15,063 nt of DNA. It comes from Flavobacteriaceae bacterium (GTDB lineage: Bacteria; Bacteroidota; Bacteroidia; Flavobacteriales; Flavobacteriaceae). Shown piece after piece: positions 1 to 7,789 of the stretch; the first letter of the stretch is position 1; every line of letters begins with the position of its first letter. Below the pieces are notes generated by a model that saw only the letters and a program-made list of their open reading frames with translations, was not told the DNA's origin and searched no databases. The stretch lies in contig JAQWFV010000092.1 of the NCBI GenBank assembly GCA_029238555.1, forward strand, positions 1-15,063, written 5' to 3'. Made by a program: the position numbers and the translations under genes.

Positions 1-608
1 ACTTGAGGAATGCGCTCAAAACCTGAAGACAAGATCTCTAGTCCTCTAGATTCCAATTCCTTTTGAATGGCACCAAAACTTTCAAATGGCGCATAGATTA
101 AAATACCGTCTTCTTCATCTACAAAAACCTCTTCTGCACCAAAGTCTATCAGTTCTAATTCTAATTCCTCTGGATCAATTCCCTCTGCTGGAATCCTAAA
201 ATTACAGGTATGGTCAAACATAAATTCTACGGAACCAGAGGTGCCCATATTTCCATTACACTTATTAAAGTAACTCCTAATATTGGCTACTGTTCTGGTG
301 TTGTTGTCTGTGGCCGTTTCCACTAGAATAGCAATCCCGTGGGGTGCATAGCCCTCAAATAAAACCTCTTTATAATCGCCCAAACTTTTATCAGAAGCTC
401 TTTTTATGGCACGCTCTACATTGTCCTTAGGCATATTTACAGACTTGGCATTTTGAATGACAGCCCTTAGTCTGGAATTGGAATCTGGATCAGGACCCCC
501 TTCTTTAACAGCCATAACAATGTCTTTACCAATTCTGGTAAAGGCCTTAGACATGGCAGACCAACGTTTCATTTTTCGTGCTTTTCTAAATTCAAAAGCT
601 CTTCCCAT
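1..608 (-). CDS. yebC: YebC/PmpR/TACO1-family protein, 3' end outside the window
   Basis: This is a YebC/TACO1-family protein of about 202 visible codons; its C-terminus lies beyond the left window edge. The family is usually about 235-250 residues, so roughly 35-45 are missing. The start is the ATG at 608-606, giving MGRAFEFRKARKMKRWSAMS, the N-terminus typical of Bacteroidota YebC (enterobacterial forms start MAGHSKW). Further family blocks follow: GGPDPDSNSRLR, an AKSVNMPKDNVERAIKRA segment and YEGYAPHGIA-like sequence (here FEGYAPHGIAILVE). Members have been described as DNA-binding transcriptional regulators and, like mitochondrial TACO1, as ribosome-associated factors that help translation; the sequence alone does not decide between these roles. 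It lies 40 bases downstream of the pterin dehydratase stop and is probably cotranscribed with it. A -7-like box (635-642) could give it its own promoter. Confidence 0.95.
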   Translation of the reverse strand, partial: MGRAFEFRKARKMKRWSAMSKAFTRIGKDIVMAVKEGGPDPDSNSRLRAVIQNAKSVNMPKDNVERAIKRASDKSLGDYKEVLFEGYAPHGIAILVETATDNNTRTVANIRSYFNKCNGNMGTSGSVEFMFDHTCNFRIPAEGIDPEELELELIDFGAEEVFVDEEDGILIYAPFESFGAIQKELESRGLEILSSGFERIPQ

Positions 609-634
609 AGTAGATGTATTTCTGTTTAAAGTAT

Positions 635-642
635 CAAATTTA
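635..642 (-). promoter_or_regulatory. Possible -7 promoter box upstream of yebC
   Basis: On the minus strand the sequence reads TAAATTTG, an exact match to the Bacteroidota -7 consensus TAnnTTTG, with 26 bases between the box and the yebC ATG. No TTG (-33 element) lies at the usual 17-23 base spacing upstream, so only half of the promoter is supported. Such AT-rich octamers arise by chance often in this genome. Confidence 0.25.
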
Positions 643-648
643 ATATTT

Positions 649-939
649 TTATCCTTTACTGATCATACATTCTTCAATGCTTGCAGCTAGGTCAAAATCT
701 TTTTGAGTCACCCCCTTAGCATCGTGGGTGATCAGTTTAATGAGCAGCCTGTTGTATCTATTGCTCCAATCTGGATGATGTCCATGAGACTCGCATTCAA
801 AAGCAATTCTAGTCATGGCAGAGAAACACTCTTTAAAGTCATTAAACTGAAAAGTGCTTATAAGATAGCCGTCTGCATAAGTCCAATGCGGTAATGCCTT
901 TAATTTTTCTGTGATCTGTGCTTCTGTAAGTGCTTCCAT
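649..939 (-). CDS. Pterin-4a-carbinolamine dehydratase
   Basis: This 96-residue protein is a pterin-4a-carbinolamine dehydratase (PCD/DCoH, PhhB family), which dehydrates 4a-hydroxytetrahydrobiopterin during cofactor recycling after aromatic amino acid hydroxylation. The length is typical for the family. The active-site signature is complete: E50-S-H-G-H54-H55-P56-D-W58, followed by N60-x-Y62-N63 and the T71-H72-D73-A-K-G-V-T block. The start ATG at 939 gives MEALTEAQITEKL, a normal PCD N-terminus. It lies 25 bases downstream of the SDR-like gene and 40 bases upstream of yebC. No phenylalanine hydroxylase is in view, so its substrate source cannot be read from context; its position behind gcvT only loosely suggests folate or pterin metabolism. 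PCD-like proteins also take part in other pterin pathways, for example molybdopterin metabolism, so the physiological role is uncertain. The symbol phhB would be usual in proteobacteria. Confidence 0.93.
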   Translation of the reverse strand: MEALTEAQITEKLKALPHWTYADGYLISTFQFNDFKECFSAMTRIAFECESHGHHPDWSNRYNRLLIKLITHDAKGVTQKDFDLAASIEECMISKG

Positions 940-954
940 AAATAGTTGTTTTTG

Positions 955-986
955 TAAATATAATCTAATAATGTGCTTCTAAACAA
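955..986 (-). promoter_or_regulatory. Candidate internal promoter for the pterin dehydratase and yebC
   Basis: On the minus strand a TTG (986-984) is followed after 21 bases by TATATTTA (962-955), one mismatch from the Bacteroidota -7 consensus TAnnTTTG. The predicted start of transcription would fall just before the ATG at 939. The element overlaps the end of the SDR-like gene, so it would be an internal promoter of the gcvT cluster. This is inferred from motif and spacing only. Confidence 0.3.
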
Positions 987-1780
987 TCCTTGTAACTATG
1001 GGTAATCTCCAAAGCTAAGGGGTGTTCTTTTGCCAACACGGCCAAGTATCTATTCTCGTTGGTCGTATAAATTCTTTTATATACTGGGTTTCCAATACGT
1101 AGTTTATGTACAATTTCTTGAATAAATTCCTCGTGAGGCACCAGGTCTGAACTTCCCAAGTGGTAAATTCCTGAGGCGTCTTGATTCAGCAACAATAAGA
1201 TTTGCTGACAAATCTTTTCTCCACAAGACACATTGATGATCAGGTTGGGAAAAACTTCTATAGGGGCCTTATCTAAAATAAGTTGTTTTATCTCTTTTAC
1301 TCTGGGAGATTGAGGGCCAAATACCATGGGTGCTCTGAGGAGTAAAAGATTTTCCTTAGGGAGTTTTTGAAGGCTGTGCTCAATTTTAATCTGAAACCTG
1401 CCATAGACACTTTCAGAAAGTGTTTTGTCAAATTCGTAAGAAGGATACTTGCTATAGGCGTCAAATACATTTGCTGAGGAGAGAAACACCAGCTTACAGC
1501 CATAGTCGTTGGCGTATTGAGTCAAATGCCTATGCATGGTAATGAGCACGTCAAAAGGGCCTCTAATCACAGAAATAACTACTGTGGGCGCTACAGAAGC
1601 TAACAGCTCATAGGCAGAATCCTCAGCTACATTAAAGGAAGTGAATTTCTGATTTTTCCTATAGGTATTTTCTTGGGTGCAATAGGTGCCTAAAGTATTA
1701 TAAAATCTGTTGAATTCTCTAAAGAGAAGCCCTCCAATAAAACCACTGGCTCCAAAAATAAAAATCTTTTTTGCTTTCAA
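965..1780 (-). CDS. RmlD/extended-SDR-like NAD(P)-binding protein, atypical active site
   Basis: This 271-residue protein belongs to the extended short-chain dehydrogenase/epimerase superfamily, closest in style to RmlD (dTDP-4-dehydrorhamnose reductase). The Rossmann nucleotide-binding motif is at the N-terminus: I6-F-I-F-G10-A-S-G13-F-I-G16. The central strand with the active-site serine is present as V98-F-L-S101-S102-A-N-V-F. The block that normally reads YGxxK is Y126-G-R-F-Q130, so the tyrosine is kept but the catalytic lysine position holds glutamine (codon CAG, 1393-1391). A LLLRAPMVFGP segment near residues 147-157 matches the R-x-x-x-V-[FY]-G-P motif of the family. The length is slightly short but the frame is open throughout, so it is not an obvious pseudogene. 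The start at 1780 is 19 bases after gcvT, consistent with cotranscription. The substrate is unknown; it may be a weak or non-catalytic member. Confidence 0.8.
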   Translation of the reverse strand: MKAKKIFIFGASGFIGGLLFREFNRFYNTLGTYCTQENTYRKNQKFTSFNVAEDSAYELLASVAPTVVISVIRGPFDVLITMHRHLTQYANDYGCKLVFLSSANVFDAYSKYPSYEFDKTLSESVYGRFQIKIEHSLQKLPKENLLLLRAPMVFGPQSPRVKEIKQLILDKAPIEVFPNLIINVSCGEKICQQILLLLNQDASGIYHLGSSDLVPHEEFIQEIVHKLRIGNPVYKRIYTTNENRYLAVLAKEHPLALEITHSYKDCLEAHY

Positions 1781-1799
1781 AAGCCTATTGTTATATGCG

Positions 1800-2885
1800 T
1801 TAACCCTTGTAGAATGGGAGTTTTACCACTGAGGCTTTAAGGGCTTTTTTTCTGACCTGAATAAAAATCTCGCTCTCTACTTTACTGTGGTCTATAGACA
1901 CATACCCCAGGCCAATTCCAATTCCTAGAGAGGGAGACATTGTGCCAGAGGTCACAATTCCTATTTCGTTTCCTTGCGCGTCTACAATGGGATAATCATG
2001 TCTAGGAATACCCCTTTCTTCAAGCGCAAAAGCTACCAGTTTTCTTTGAACACCTGCTTCTTTCTGTGCGGCTAGGCCGGCTGCGTTTACAAAATTTTTG
2101 GATAATTTAGTGATCCAACCCAATCCAGCTTCTAGCGGAGAGCTTTGGTCATTAATATCATTTCCGTATAGGCAATAACCCATCTCTAATCTCAAGGTGT
2201 CTCTGGCCGCTAAACCAACAGGTTTAATGCCATAAGAAGCGCCTGCTTCAAATACCTTATCCCAAAGCTGTGCCGCTTCTTCATTCTTGCAATAAATCTC
2301 AAAGCCTCCGGATCCTGTATATCCAGTCGCAGAGATAATCACCTGTTCAATATCCGCAAAAGCACCTACCTCAAAATGATAAAAGGGAATGTCTGCCAAT
2401 GTAATATCGGTGAGCGACTGCATAGCTTCTACGGCTTTTGGGCCTTGTATGGCTAAAAGGGAATAGTCGTCTGATAGGTTCCTGAGCTGCGCTTTGTAAG
2501 TCTCATTGTAGGTGTTAATATGGGCCCAGTCTTTGTCAATATTGGAGGCGTTTACCACCAATAAATATTTCTCGGGCGCAAGCATATATACAATAAGGTC
2601 GTCTACTATACCACCAGTTTCATTTGGGAAACAGCTGTACTGTGCTTTTCCTGGTTTTAAATTGGCCACTTCGTTAGAGGTCACTTTTTGGAGTAGATCA
2701 AAAGCTGTTGGACCTTCTACTAAAAATTCTCCCATATGAGATACGTCAAATACGCCCACGCCATTTCTCACGGTTTCGTGTTCTGCGTTAATCCCTTCGT
2801 AAGAGACAGGCATATTGTAACCAGCAAAAGGAACCATTTTGGCACCAAGCGATTCGTGTACGGAAGTAAGGGCAGTATTTTTCAT
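1800..2885 (-). CDS. gcvT: Aminomethyltransferase, T protein of the glycine cleavage system
   Basis: GcvT takes the aminomethyl group carried on lipoyl-GcvH, releases ammonia and transfers the methylene to tetrahydrofolate, giving 5,10-methylene-THF in the cytoplasm. The protein is 361 residues, the normal length. The N-terminal signature K2-N-T-A-L-T ... [10 protein letters not shown] is followed by the folate-binding region G44-V-F-D-V-S-H-M-G-E and T69-S-N-E-V. The GG-I-V-D95-D96-L-I-V-Y block holds the conserved aspartate expected to interact with folate. The later [10 protein letters not shown] and [14 protein letters not shown] blocks and the C-terminal G-T-x-S-P-S-L motif are also intact. 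It is the first gene of the minus-strand cluster, divergent from the aminopeptidase gene. The genes for the P and H proteins are not in the window. Confidence 0.97.
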   Translation of the reverse strand: MKNTALTSVHESLGAKMVPFAGYNMPVSYEGINAEHETVRNGVGVFDVSHMGEFLVEGPTAFDLLQKVTSNEVANLKPGKAQYSCFPNETGGIVDDLIVYMLAPEKYLLVVNASNIDKDWAHINTYNETYKAQLRNLSDDYSLLAIQGPKAVEAMQSLTDITLADIPFYHFEVGAFADIEQVIISATGYTGSGGFEIYCKNEEAAQLWDKVFEAGASYGIKPVGLAARDTLRLEMGYCLYGNDINDQSSPLEAGLGWITKLSKNFVNAAGLAAQKEAGVQRKLVAFALEERGIPRHDYPIVDAQGNEIGIVTSGTMSPSLGIGIGLGYVSIDHSKVESEIFIQVRKKALKASVVKLPFYKG

Positions 2886-3004
2886 GCAAATAATTTTTGT
2901 AAAAGTATTTATTTCTCGGAGAATACACCACTCCTTTCGGTAAACAATATCCTTTTTTTAGTTCACCATATTTTAGTACTTTTAAACTTATTCAAAATCT
3001 AATT
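2886..3004. promoter_or_regulatory. Divergent promoter region between gcvT and the aminopeptidase gene
   Basis: These 119 AT-rich bases must hold start signals for both directions. Each strand carries a TACTTTTA octamer (one mismatch from TAnnTTTG): on plus at 2976-2983, 21 bases before the ATG at 3005, and on minus about 15-20 bases before the gcvT ATG. No clear -33 TTG at proper spacing was found, and no riboswitch-like (glycine aptamer) structure is evident ahead of gcvT. Exact promoter positions are therefore not certain. Confidence 0.3.
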
Positions 3005-4627
3005 ATGAAAGTATATTTTCTTCTTTGTGCCTCTTTAGTTTCTTTTTTTGTAACTGCACAACAACTTCCTACAGATTATTTAACGGCTGACTTTCACAAA
3101 GGCCGCAGAGATGCTTTCAGGGCAGAAATGCCCGCCAATTCAGTAGCGGTGTTATTTTCTAATCCTGTGAGAAATAGGGCCAATGATGTAGATTATATCT
3201 ACCACCAAGATCCAGATTTTCATTACCTCACGGGTTATAACGAACCCCATGCGGTACTTTTAATTTTCTCCTCGCCACAAACAACTCCAGACGGGAACAC
3301 TTACAAGGAGTTAATTTTTGTGCAAGAGCGTAATGCTAGGGCAGAACAATGGAATGGTAGAAGGTTAGGCGTAGAGGGAACCATCGCTAGCTTAGGTTTT
3401 GAATCTGCATATAATGGCAGTGAATTTGCGGCTTTAGATATGGATTTTAAGTCGTTTGACAAAGTGTTGTTTTACAACTTTAACAATGATTACAGAGACA
3501 CCAGAGATGGGGCAGATTTATTTGATCTGGTCAAGTCTTTTAAAAACAAAATAGGGTTTCCAGCCAACTACAATGCGTCGCTTCAACAGGTATACACCCT
3601 CATTCAATCTACCACTGAAAAAGACACCCAAAAAGTGGTGTCTCAATTAAAACGCTATATGAGTAGAGATGCTTCTTTGGCAGAAGATCCAGTGGTGAAA
3701 GATTTTCTAAATGCTGCCCTACAACCCAAGGATCAGAAAATTATGGACCGCGCTAAAACAGCTGTAAACTTAGCTATAAATCAATATAATTTTGATTTGG
3801 AAGGCCTTGGCCAAATTATGAGTGGTTTAAGAGAAACCAAATTGCCAGAAGAAATGGCGCTTTTAAGGAAAGCCATTGAGATATCGGCCGTAGGCCAATT
3901 GGAAGTAATGAAAGCCATGCACCCAGGGATGTCTGAGACAGAGGTGCAAGGAGTGCATGAATATGTGTATAAAAAATACGGAGCAGAATACGAGGGGTAT
4001 CCGTCTATTGTGGGCGGTGGAAACAACGGTTGTATTTTGCATTATATAGAAAATAACAAGCCTGAGCTGGGGGCAGAATTGGTCTTAATGGATTTGGGTG
4101 CTGAATACCACGGATACACCGCAGACGTCACCCGAACCATTCCAGCCAATGGAGTATTTAGTCCGGAGCAAAAAGCAATTTATGAGATTGTGTACAATGC
4201 CCAAGAGGCAGGAATAGCTGCTAGTGTGGTAGGTGCGCCATTTTCTGCTCCAGGAGCTGCGGCTTCTAAAGTGGTGGCAGATGGCCTTATGTCTCTAGGA
4301 CTTATTAAAGAGACCTCTGAGGCTAGAAAATACTTTCCACACGGCACCTCGCATTATTTAGGTTTAGATGTTCACGACAAAGGTACTTACGGTCCTTTTA
4401 AGGCTAATACAGTCATTACAGTGGAGCCTGGAATTTATATTCCAGAGGGTAGTGATTGCGATCCAAAGTGGTGGGGTATTGCGGTTAGAATAGAAGACGA
4501 TATCCTGATTTCAGACCAAGGACCTGTCTTACTATCTTATATAGCACCGCGTTCTGTGGAGGCTATTGAGGCGGCCATGAAGCTTCCTAGCCCCTTAGAC
4601 GCATTTAGTTTGCCAACCCTAGAGTAG
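3005..4627 (+). CDS. Exported Xaa-Pro aminopeptidase (M24B)
   Basis: This 540-residue protein is an aminopeptidase P-type metallopeptidase that removes an N-terminal residue preceding proline. Residues 1-18 form a signal peptide (hydrophobic L6-V16, cleavage likely after V-T-A18 before Q19-Q20), so it is predicted to act in the periplasm or at the cell surface, unlike the cytoplasmic E. coli PepP. The aminopeptidase P N-terminal domain covers roughly residues 25-180 (D-Y-I-Y-H-Q-D-P-D-F-H-Y-L-T-G motif), followed by an insert and the pita-bread catalytic domain from about 270. All five dinuclear-metal ligands are visible: D363, D374, H450, E474 and E497, in the contexts LMDLGAEYHGYTAD, HGTSHYLGLDVHD, TVEPGIY and VRIEDD. 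The start ATG at 3005 gives a clean signal peptide. The next gene starts 2 bases after its stop, so the two are surely cotranscribed. Confidence 0.95.
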   Translation: MKVYFLLCASLVSFFVTAQQLPTDYLTADFHKGRRDAFRAEMPANSVAVLFSNPVRNRANDVDYIYHQDPDFHYLTGYNEPHAVLLIFSSPQTTPDGNTYKELIFVQERNARAEQWNGRRLGVEGTIASLGFESAYNGSEFAALDMDFKSFDKVLFYNFNNDYRDTRDGADLFDLVKSFKNKIGFPANYNASLQQVYTLIQSTTEKDTQKVVSQLKRYMSRDASLAEDPVVKDFLNAALQPKDQKIMDRAKTAVNLAINQYNFDLEGLGQIMSGLRETKLPEEMALLRKAIEISAVGQLEVMKAMHPGMSETEVQGVHEYVYKKYGAEYEGYPSIVGGGNNGCILHYIENNKPELGAELVLMDLGAEYHGYTADVTRTIPANGVFSPEQKAIYEIVYNAQEAGIAASVVGAPFSAPGAAASKVVADGLMSLGLIKETSEARKYFPHGTSHYLGLDVHDKGTYGPFKANTVITVEPGIYIPEGSDCDPKWWGIAVRIEDDILISDQGPVLLSYIAPRSVEAIEAAMKLPSPLDAFSLPTLE

Positions 4628-4629
4628 TC

Positions 4630-5517
4630 ATGCAAATTAGGAGTCTACTCGCAATTTGTTTTTGCTTTTTTACGGGGTCTATCTTCGCTCAGAAACTGTA
4701 TGTTTTGGGAACGCTTCAAGATGGTGGGTCCCCACATATGGGTTGTGAAAAGTTGTGCTGTGCAGTTGAAAATGCAAATGATTATGTCAGTAGTATAGGG
4801 GTAGCAGGAGCGCATAAATCTTATATTTTTGACGCTACACCAGATGTTGTGTCACAAACTAATTATTTGAGAGAGGTCTCCGGCCATAATGAATTGGCTG
4901 TTTTTCTTACCCATGCACATATGGGACATTATACAGGGCTCATGCATTTTGGAAGAGAGGCTTATAACGCTTCTGAAACATTGGTTTATGCCATGCCTAA
5001 AATGACTTCTTTTTTAAGTCAAAACGGTCCTTGGAGTCAATTGGTGTCTTTGAAAAATATTACGCTAAAGCCTTTACAAGAAAATCAAGTAGTTTTTTTA
5101 GATCAAAGTTTATCAGTCACTCCTTTAAAAGTGCCTCACAGAGACGAATATTCAGAAACAGTGGGTTATTTGATTAAAGGAAAAAACAAGACGGCTTTGT
5201 ATATTCCAGATATTGACAAATGGTCTAAATGGACTGTGGCCATTGAACAACTTATTGAGCAAGTAGATTACGCCTTTTTAGATGGGACATTTTTTTTAGA
5301 TGGAGAAGTGCCCAGGCCCATGGCAGAAGTGCCACATCCCTTTGTTTCTGAAACGGCTGCACTTTTGAGTTCTTTGCCTTTAAAAGAGCGTCAAAAAGTA
5401 TATTTTATTCATTTAAATCATAGTAATCCTGCTCGTAACCCTGAATTTCAAGGCCGTGTAGCTCTAGAAAAGCAAGGATTTCATTTTGCTGAATTTGGAC
5501 TATCTTTTGATTTGTAG
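4630..5517 (+). CDS. Exported PqqB-like metallo-beta-lactamase-fold protein
   Basis: This 295-residue protein has an N-terminal signal peptide (residues 1-20, cleavage likely after S-I-F-A20) and a metallo-beta-lactamase fold. The LGTLQDGGSPHMGC39EKLC43C44 block near the mature N-terminus resembles PqqB, including cysteines that could bind a structural metal. The metal motif is H95-A-H97-M-G99-H100, so the aspartate of the canonical HxHxDH is glycine. Other candidate ligands are H170 (VPHRDE), D194 or D196 (PDIDKW), D218 (LDGTFF) and H261/H264 (HLNHSNP). PqqB proper is cytoplasmic and acts in PQQ synthesis; no pqqA, C, D or E gene is present and this protein appears exported, so a PQQ role is unlikely. 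The reaction is unknown. It starts 2 bases after the aminopeptidase stop codon, suggesting joint expression and possibly shared work on peptides or other extracytoplasmic substrates. Confidence 0.85.
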   Translation: MQIRSLLAICFCFFTGSIFAQKLYVLGTLQDGGSPHMGCEKLCCAVENANDYVSSIGVAGAHKSYIFDATPDVVSQTNYLREVSGHNELAVFLTHAHMGHYTGLMHFGREAYNASETLVYAMPKMTSFLSQNGPWSQLVSLKNITLKPLQENQVVFLDQSLSVTPLKVPHRDEYSETVGYLIKGKNKTALYIPDIDKWSKWTVAIEQLIEQVDYAFLDGTFFLDGEVPRPMAEVPHPFVSETAALLSSLPLKERQKVYFIHLNHSNPARNPEFQGRVALEKQGFHFAEFGLSFDL

Positions 5518-5522
5518 AAAAA

Positions 5523-6830
5523 TTATTCTTGCATTAGGAAGCGCTTGAGTCCCTGGTAATCAGAAATTTTGGTGGCTTGTTTTTGTTTGGACAATACCTC
5601 TACAATCTTCTTTGGAATGGTCAGTGTCTTACCGAGGGTTTCTTCTACCACTTCTAAAAACTTCACAGGATGGGCAGTTTCTAAAAATACGCCATAGGTA
5701 TTGGGATGGTTTTTCTGATATTCTAAAAGTCCTAAATACCCCACCGCTCCGTGTGGGTCTGCAGTGTAATGGTGCTCTTTTTCAATAGTACGCATGGCCT
5801 CCTTTGTTTGTGGGTCTGTAAAACTATAGGCACTGAACCCTTTTTCAAGAATTCCGTGTTCATTTTCATGCATCTGTAAGATTCTGACAAAGTTGCTAGG
5901 ATCTCCCACATCCATAGCGTTTGATATAGTGGCCACCGATTTTTCTGCTTTGTATGTTCCATTTTTCATGAAATTGGGCACCACTTTATTGGCATTGGTG
6001 GCTGCTATAAAATGAGATACGGGAAGTCCCATTTCTCTGGCGACCATACCGGCACAGATGTTTCCGAAATTACCAGAAGGTACAGAGAAAACAAGTTCCT
6101 TTCCGTTTTTGTCTAGAGACGGTTTAAGGGTTTTATAGGCTAAGAAGTAGTACAGCATTTGTGGCAACCATCTCGCTACGTTTATAGAATTGGCAGAGGT
6201 GAGTTGTTTGTAGTCGGTGATCTCAGTATCTAAAAAAGCTGTTTTAACCATTTTTTGACAATCGTCAAAGCTACCATCTACCTCTAATGCTTTAATATTT
6301 TGCCCCAAAGTAGTGAGTTGTTTTTCCTGTATAGGGCTCACTTTTCCGCTGGGATATAAAATTACTACTTCTACTCCTTCTACGCCTAGAAATCCATTGG
6401 CTACGGCACCTCCAGTATCTCCAGATGTGGCTACCAATACCGTCACAGGGGCTTGATTTTTTTCAGAAAACAAACCGAGGCATTGCGCCATAAATCGTGC
6501 TCCTACATCTTTAAAGGCTAGGGTAGGGCCATGAAATAATTCAAGAGACCCTATACTATCCGAAAGGGGTACCACAGGGAAATCAAAATCTAAGACCGTT
6601 TCTAAGACCTTTTTTAAGTCGCTTTTACTCAAAATGTCTTGGGTAAAAGGCCGCATGACTTCAAGGCCAATTTCTACCGGACTAAGACTTTCTATCTGAT
6701 TAAAAAAACTGGGGTCTAGACTGGGAATGTAGTCTGGATAATACAAACCTTTGTCTGGTGCAATCCCTTTAATGACTGCTTCTTTAAAGCTTGCTTTTAA
6801 ACTGGGGGTGTCTATTGAAAAATATTCCAT
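5523..6830 (-). CDS. thrC: Threonine synthase
   Basis: Threonine synthase converts O-phospho-L-homoserine and water to L-threonine and phosphate using pyridoxal phosphate, the last step of threonine synthesis. The protein has 435 residues, matching the longer (E. coli-like) class of the family. The PLP lysine is K107 in the motif F99-H-G-P-T-L-A-F-K107-D, and further family blocks V-A-T-S-G-D-T-G-G-A and V-P-S-G-N-F-G-N (phosphate-binding loop) are intact. The N-terminus M-E-Y-F-S-I-D and the early G-L-Y-Y-P-D block are normal, supporting the ATG at 6830. It is the last gene of the thrABC operon, 6 bases downstream of the thrB stop. Its stop lies 5 bases from the stop of the convergent PqqB-like gene, so no terminator fits between them. 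Confidence 0.97.
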   Translation of the reverse strand: MEYFSIDTPSLKASFKEAVIKGIAPDKGLYYPDYIPSLDPSFFNQIESLSPVEIGLEVMRPFTQDILSKSDLKKVLETVLDFDFPVVPLSDSIGSLELFHGPTLAFKDVGARFMAQCLGLFSEKNQAPVTVLVATSGDTGGAVANGFLGVEGVEVVILYPSGKVSPIQEKQLTTLGQNIKALEVDGSFDDCQKMVKTAFLDTEITDYKQLTSANSINVARWLPQMLYYFLAYKTLKPSLDKNGKELVFSVPSGNFGNICAGMVAREMGLPVSHFIAATNANKVVPNFMKNGTYKAEKSVATISNAMDVGDPSNFVRILQMHENEHGILEKGFSAYSFTDPQTKEAMRTIEKEHHYTADPHGAVGYLGLLEYQKNHPNTYGVFLETAHPVKFLEVVEETLGKTLTIPKKIVEVLSKQKQATKISDYQGLKRFLMQE

Positions 6831-6836
6831 TTTATG

Positions 6837-7757
6837 TTAAGCGGGGTACACCCCTTTTTCATTGATGTTAGAAATGTGTATGTCAAATGAAATCCCAAAG
6901 GGTTCATAGGCGTGCCTCATAGCGTCTGCAACTTTTAAGGCTTTATCTTTCCCTTTTGACAGGGCAAATACAGAAGGTCCGGAGCCAGATATACCACCTC
7001 CCAATGCACCGGCATTCAGTGCTGCTTCTTTTATTTCGTTAAATCCAGGTATGAGTATGCTCCTTACTGGTTCAATAACTACATCTTGAAGCGAACGACC
7101 AATTAATTCGTAATCTTCTCGGTATAATCCAGCGACCAATCCACCAACATTACCCCATTGGGTAATAGCGTCTTTAAGTGAGAGGTTAGATTTTAATATC
7201 CTTCTAGAATCTGCTGTTTTAATTTCTATTTGAGGGTGTATGACAGTGGCGTATAATGCACTGGGGCTTGGGAGTGAAATAACATCTAAGGGATCTGTAC
7301 TTCTCACCAGAGTAAAGCCGCCTAAGAGGGCTGGAGCCACATTATCTGCATGAGCCACTCCTGATGCCAGACGTTCTCCCTCCATAGCAAATGGAATGAG
7401 TTCTTTTGTTGTAAAAGGATCCCCCAATAGATGGTTTATGGCCCAAACCGCACCAGCACTGCTTGCAGCACTGCTGCCTATACCACTACCTGCTTTTATA
7501 CGTTTGTCTATTTTAATCTCAAAACCAGCGTCACTTCCCAAGGCTTCAAGAAGCGCCAAACCCGCTACACCTGCTACATTTTGGGTAGTCTCCATCGGAA
7601 GGTCTTGCCCTAAAATTTCGCTAATAGTAATGCCTTTTATAGCAGTTTGTGTCACGGTCATATAGTCTCCCACTCCTGCAAGAGAAAGACCAAGGACGTC
7701 AAAGCCGCAAGATACATTGGCAATAGTTCCAGGACAAAATACACGTATAGACTTCAT
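6837..7757 (-). CDS. thrB: Homoserine kinase
   Basis: Homoserine kinase phosphorylates L-homoserine with ATP to O-phospho-L-homoserine, the substrate of ThrC. The 306-residue length is normal for this GHMP-superfamily kinase. The N-terminal V-F-C-P-G-T-I-A-N-V-S-C-G-F-D-V-L-G block (residues 6-23) and the ATP-binding loop A89-G-S-G-I-G-S-S-A-A98 are clear. A C-terminal G-G-G-I-S-G-S-G-P-S-V-F-A-L motif, the third GHMP signature, is also intact. The start ATG at 7757 gives the expected M-K-S-I-R-V start and lies 32 bases after the thrA stop. The thrC ATG follows 6 bases after the thrB stop, so the three genes form one operon in reaction order. Confidence 0.97.
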   Translation of the reverse strand: MKSIRVFCPGTIANVSCGFDVLGLSLAGVGDYMTVTQTAIKGITISEILGQDLPMETTQNVAGVAGLALLEALGSDAGFEIKIDKRIKAGSGIGSSAASSAGAVWAINHLLGDPFTTKELIPFAMEGERLASGVAHADNVAPALLGGFTLVRSTDPLDVISLPSPSALYATVIHPQIEIKTADSRRILKSNLSLKDAITQWGNVGGLVAGLYREDYELIGRSLQDVVIEPVRSILIPGFNEIKEAALNAGALGGGISGSGPSVFALSKGKDKALKVADAMRHAYEPFGISFDIHISNINEKGVYPA

Positions 7758-7789
7758 GAGATAAGGCTTTATGATCTTAAAGGTAATTG

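Noticed and set aside
2886..3004. Glycine riboswitch ahead of gcvT
   Set aside because: The 119-base gap is AT-rich and shared by two divergent genes; no tandem aptamer-like paired structure is visible.
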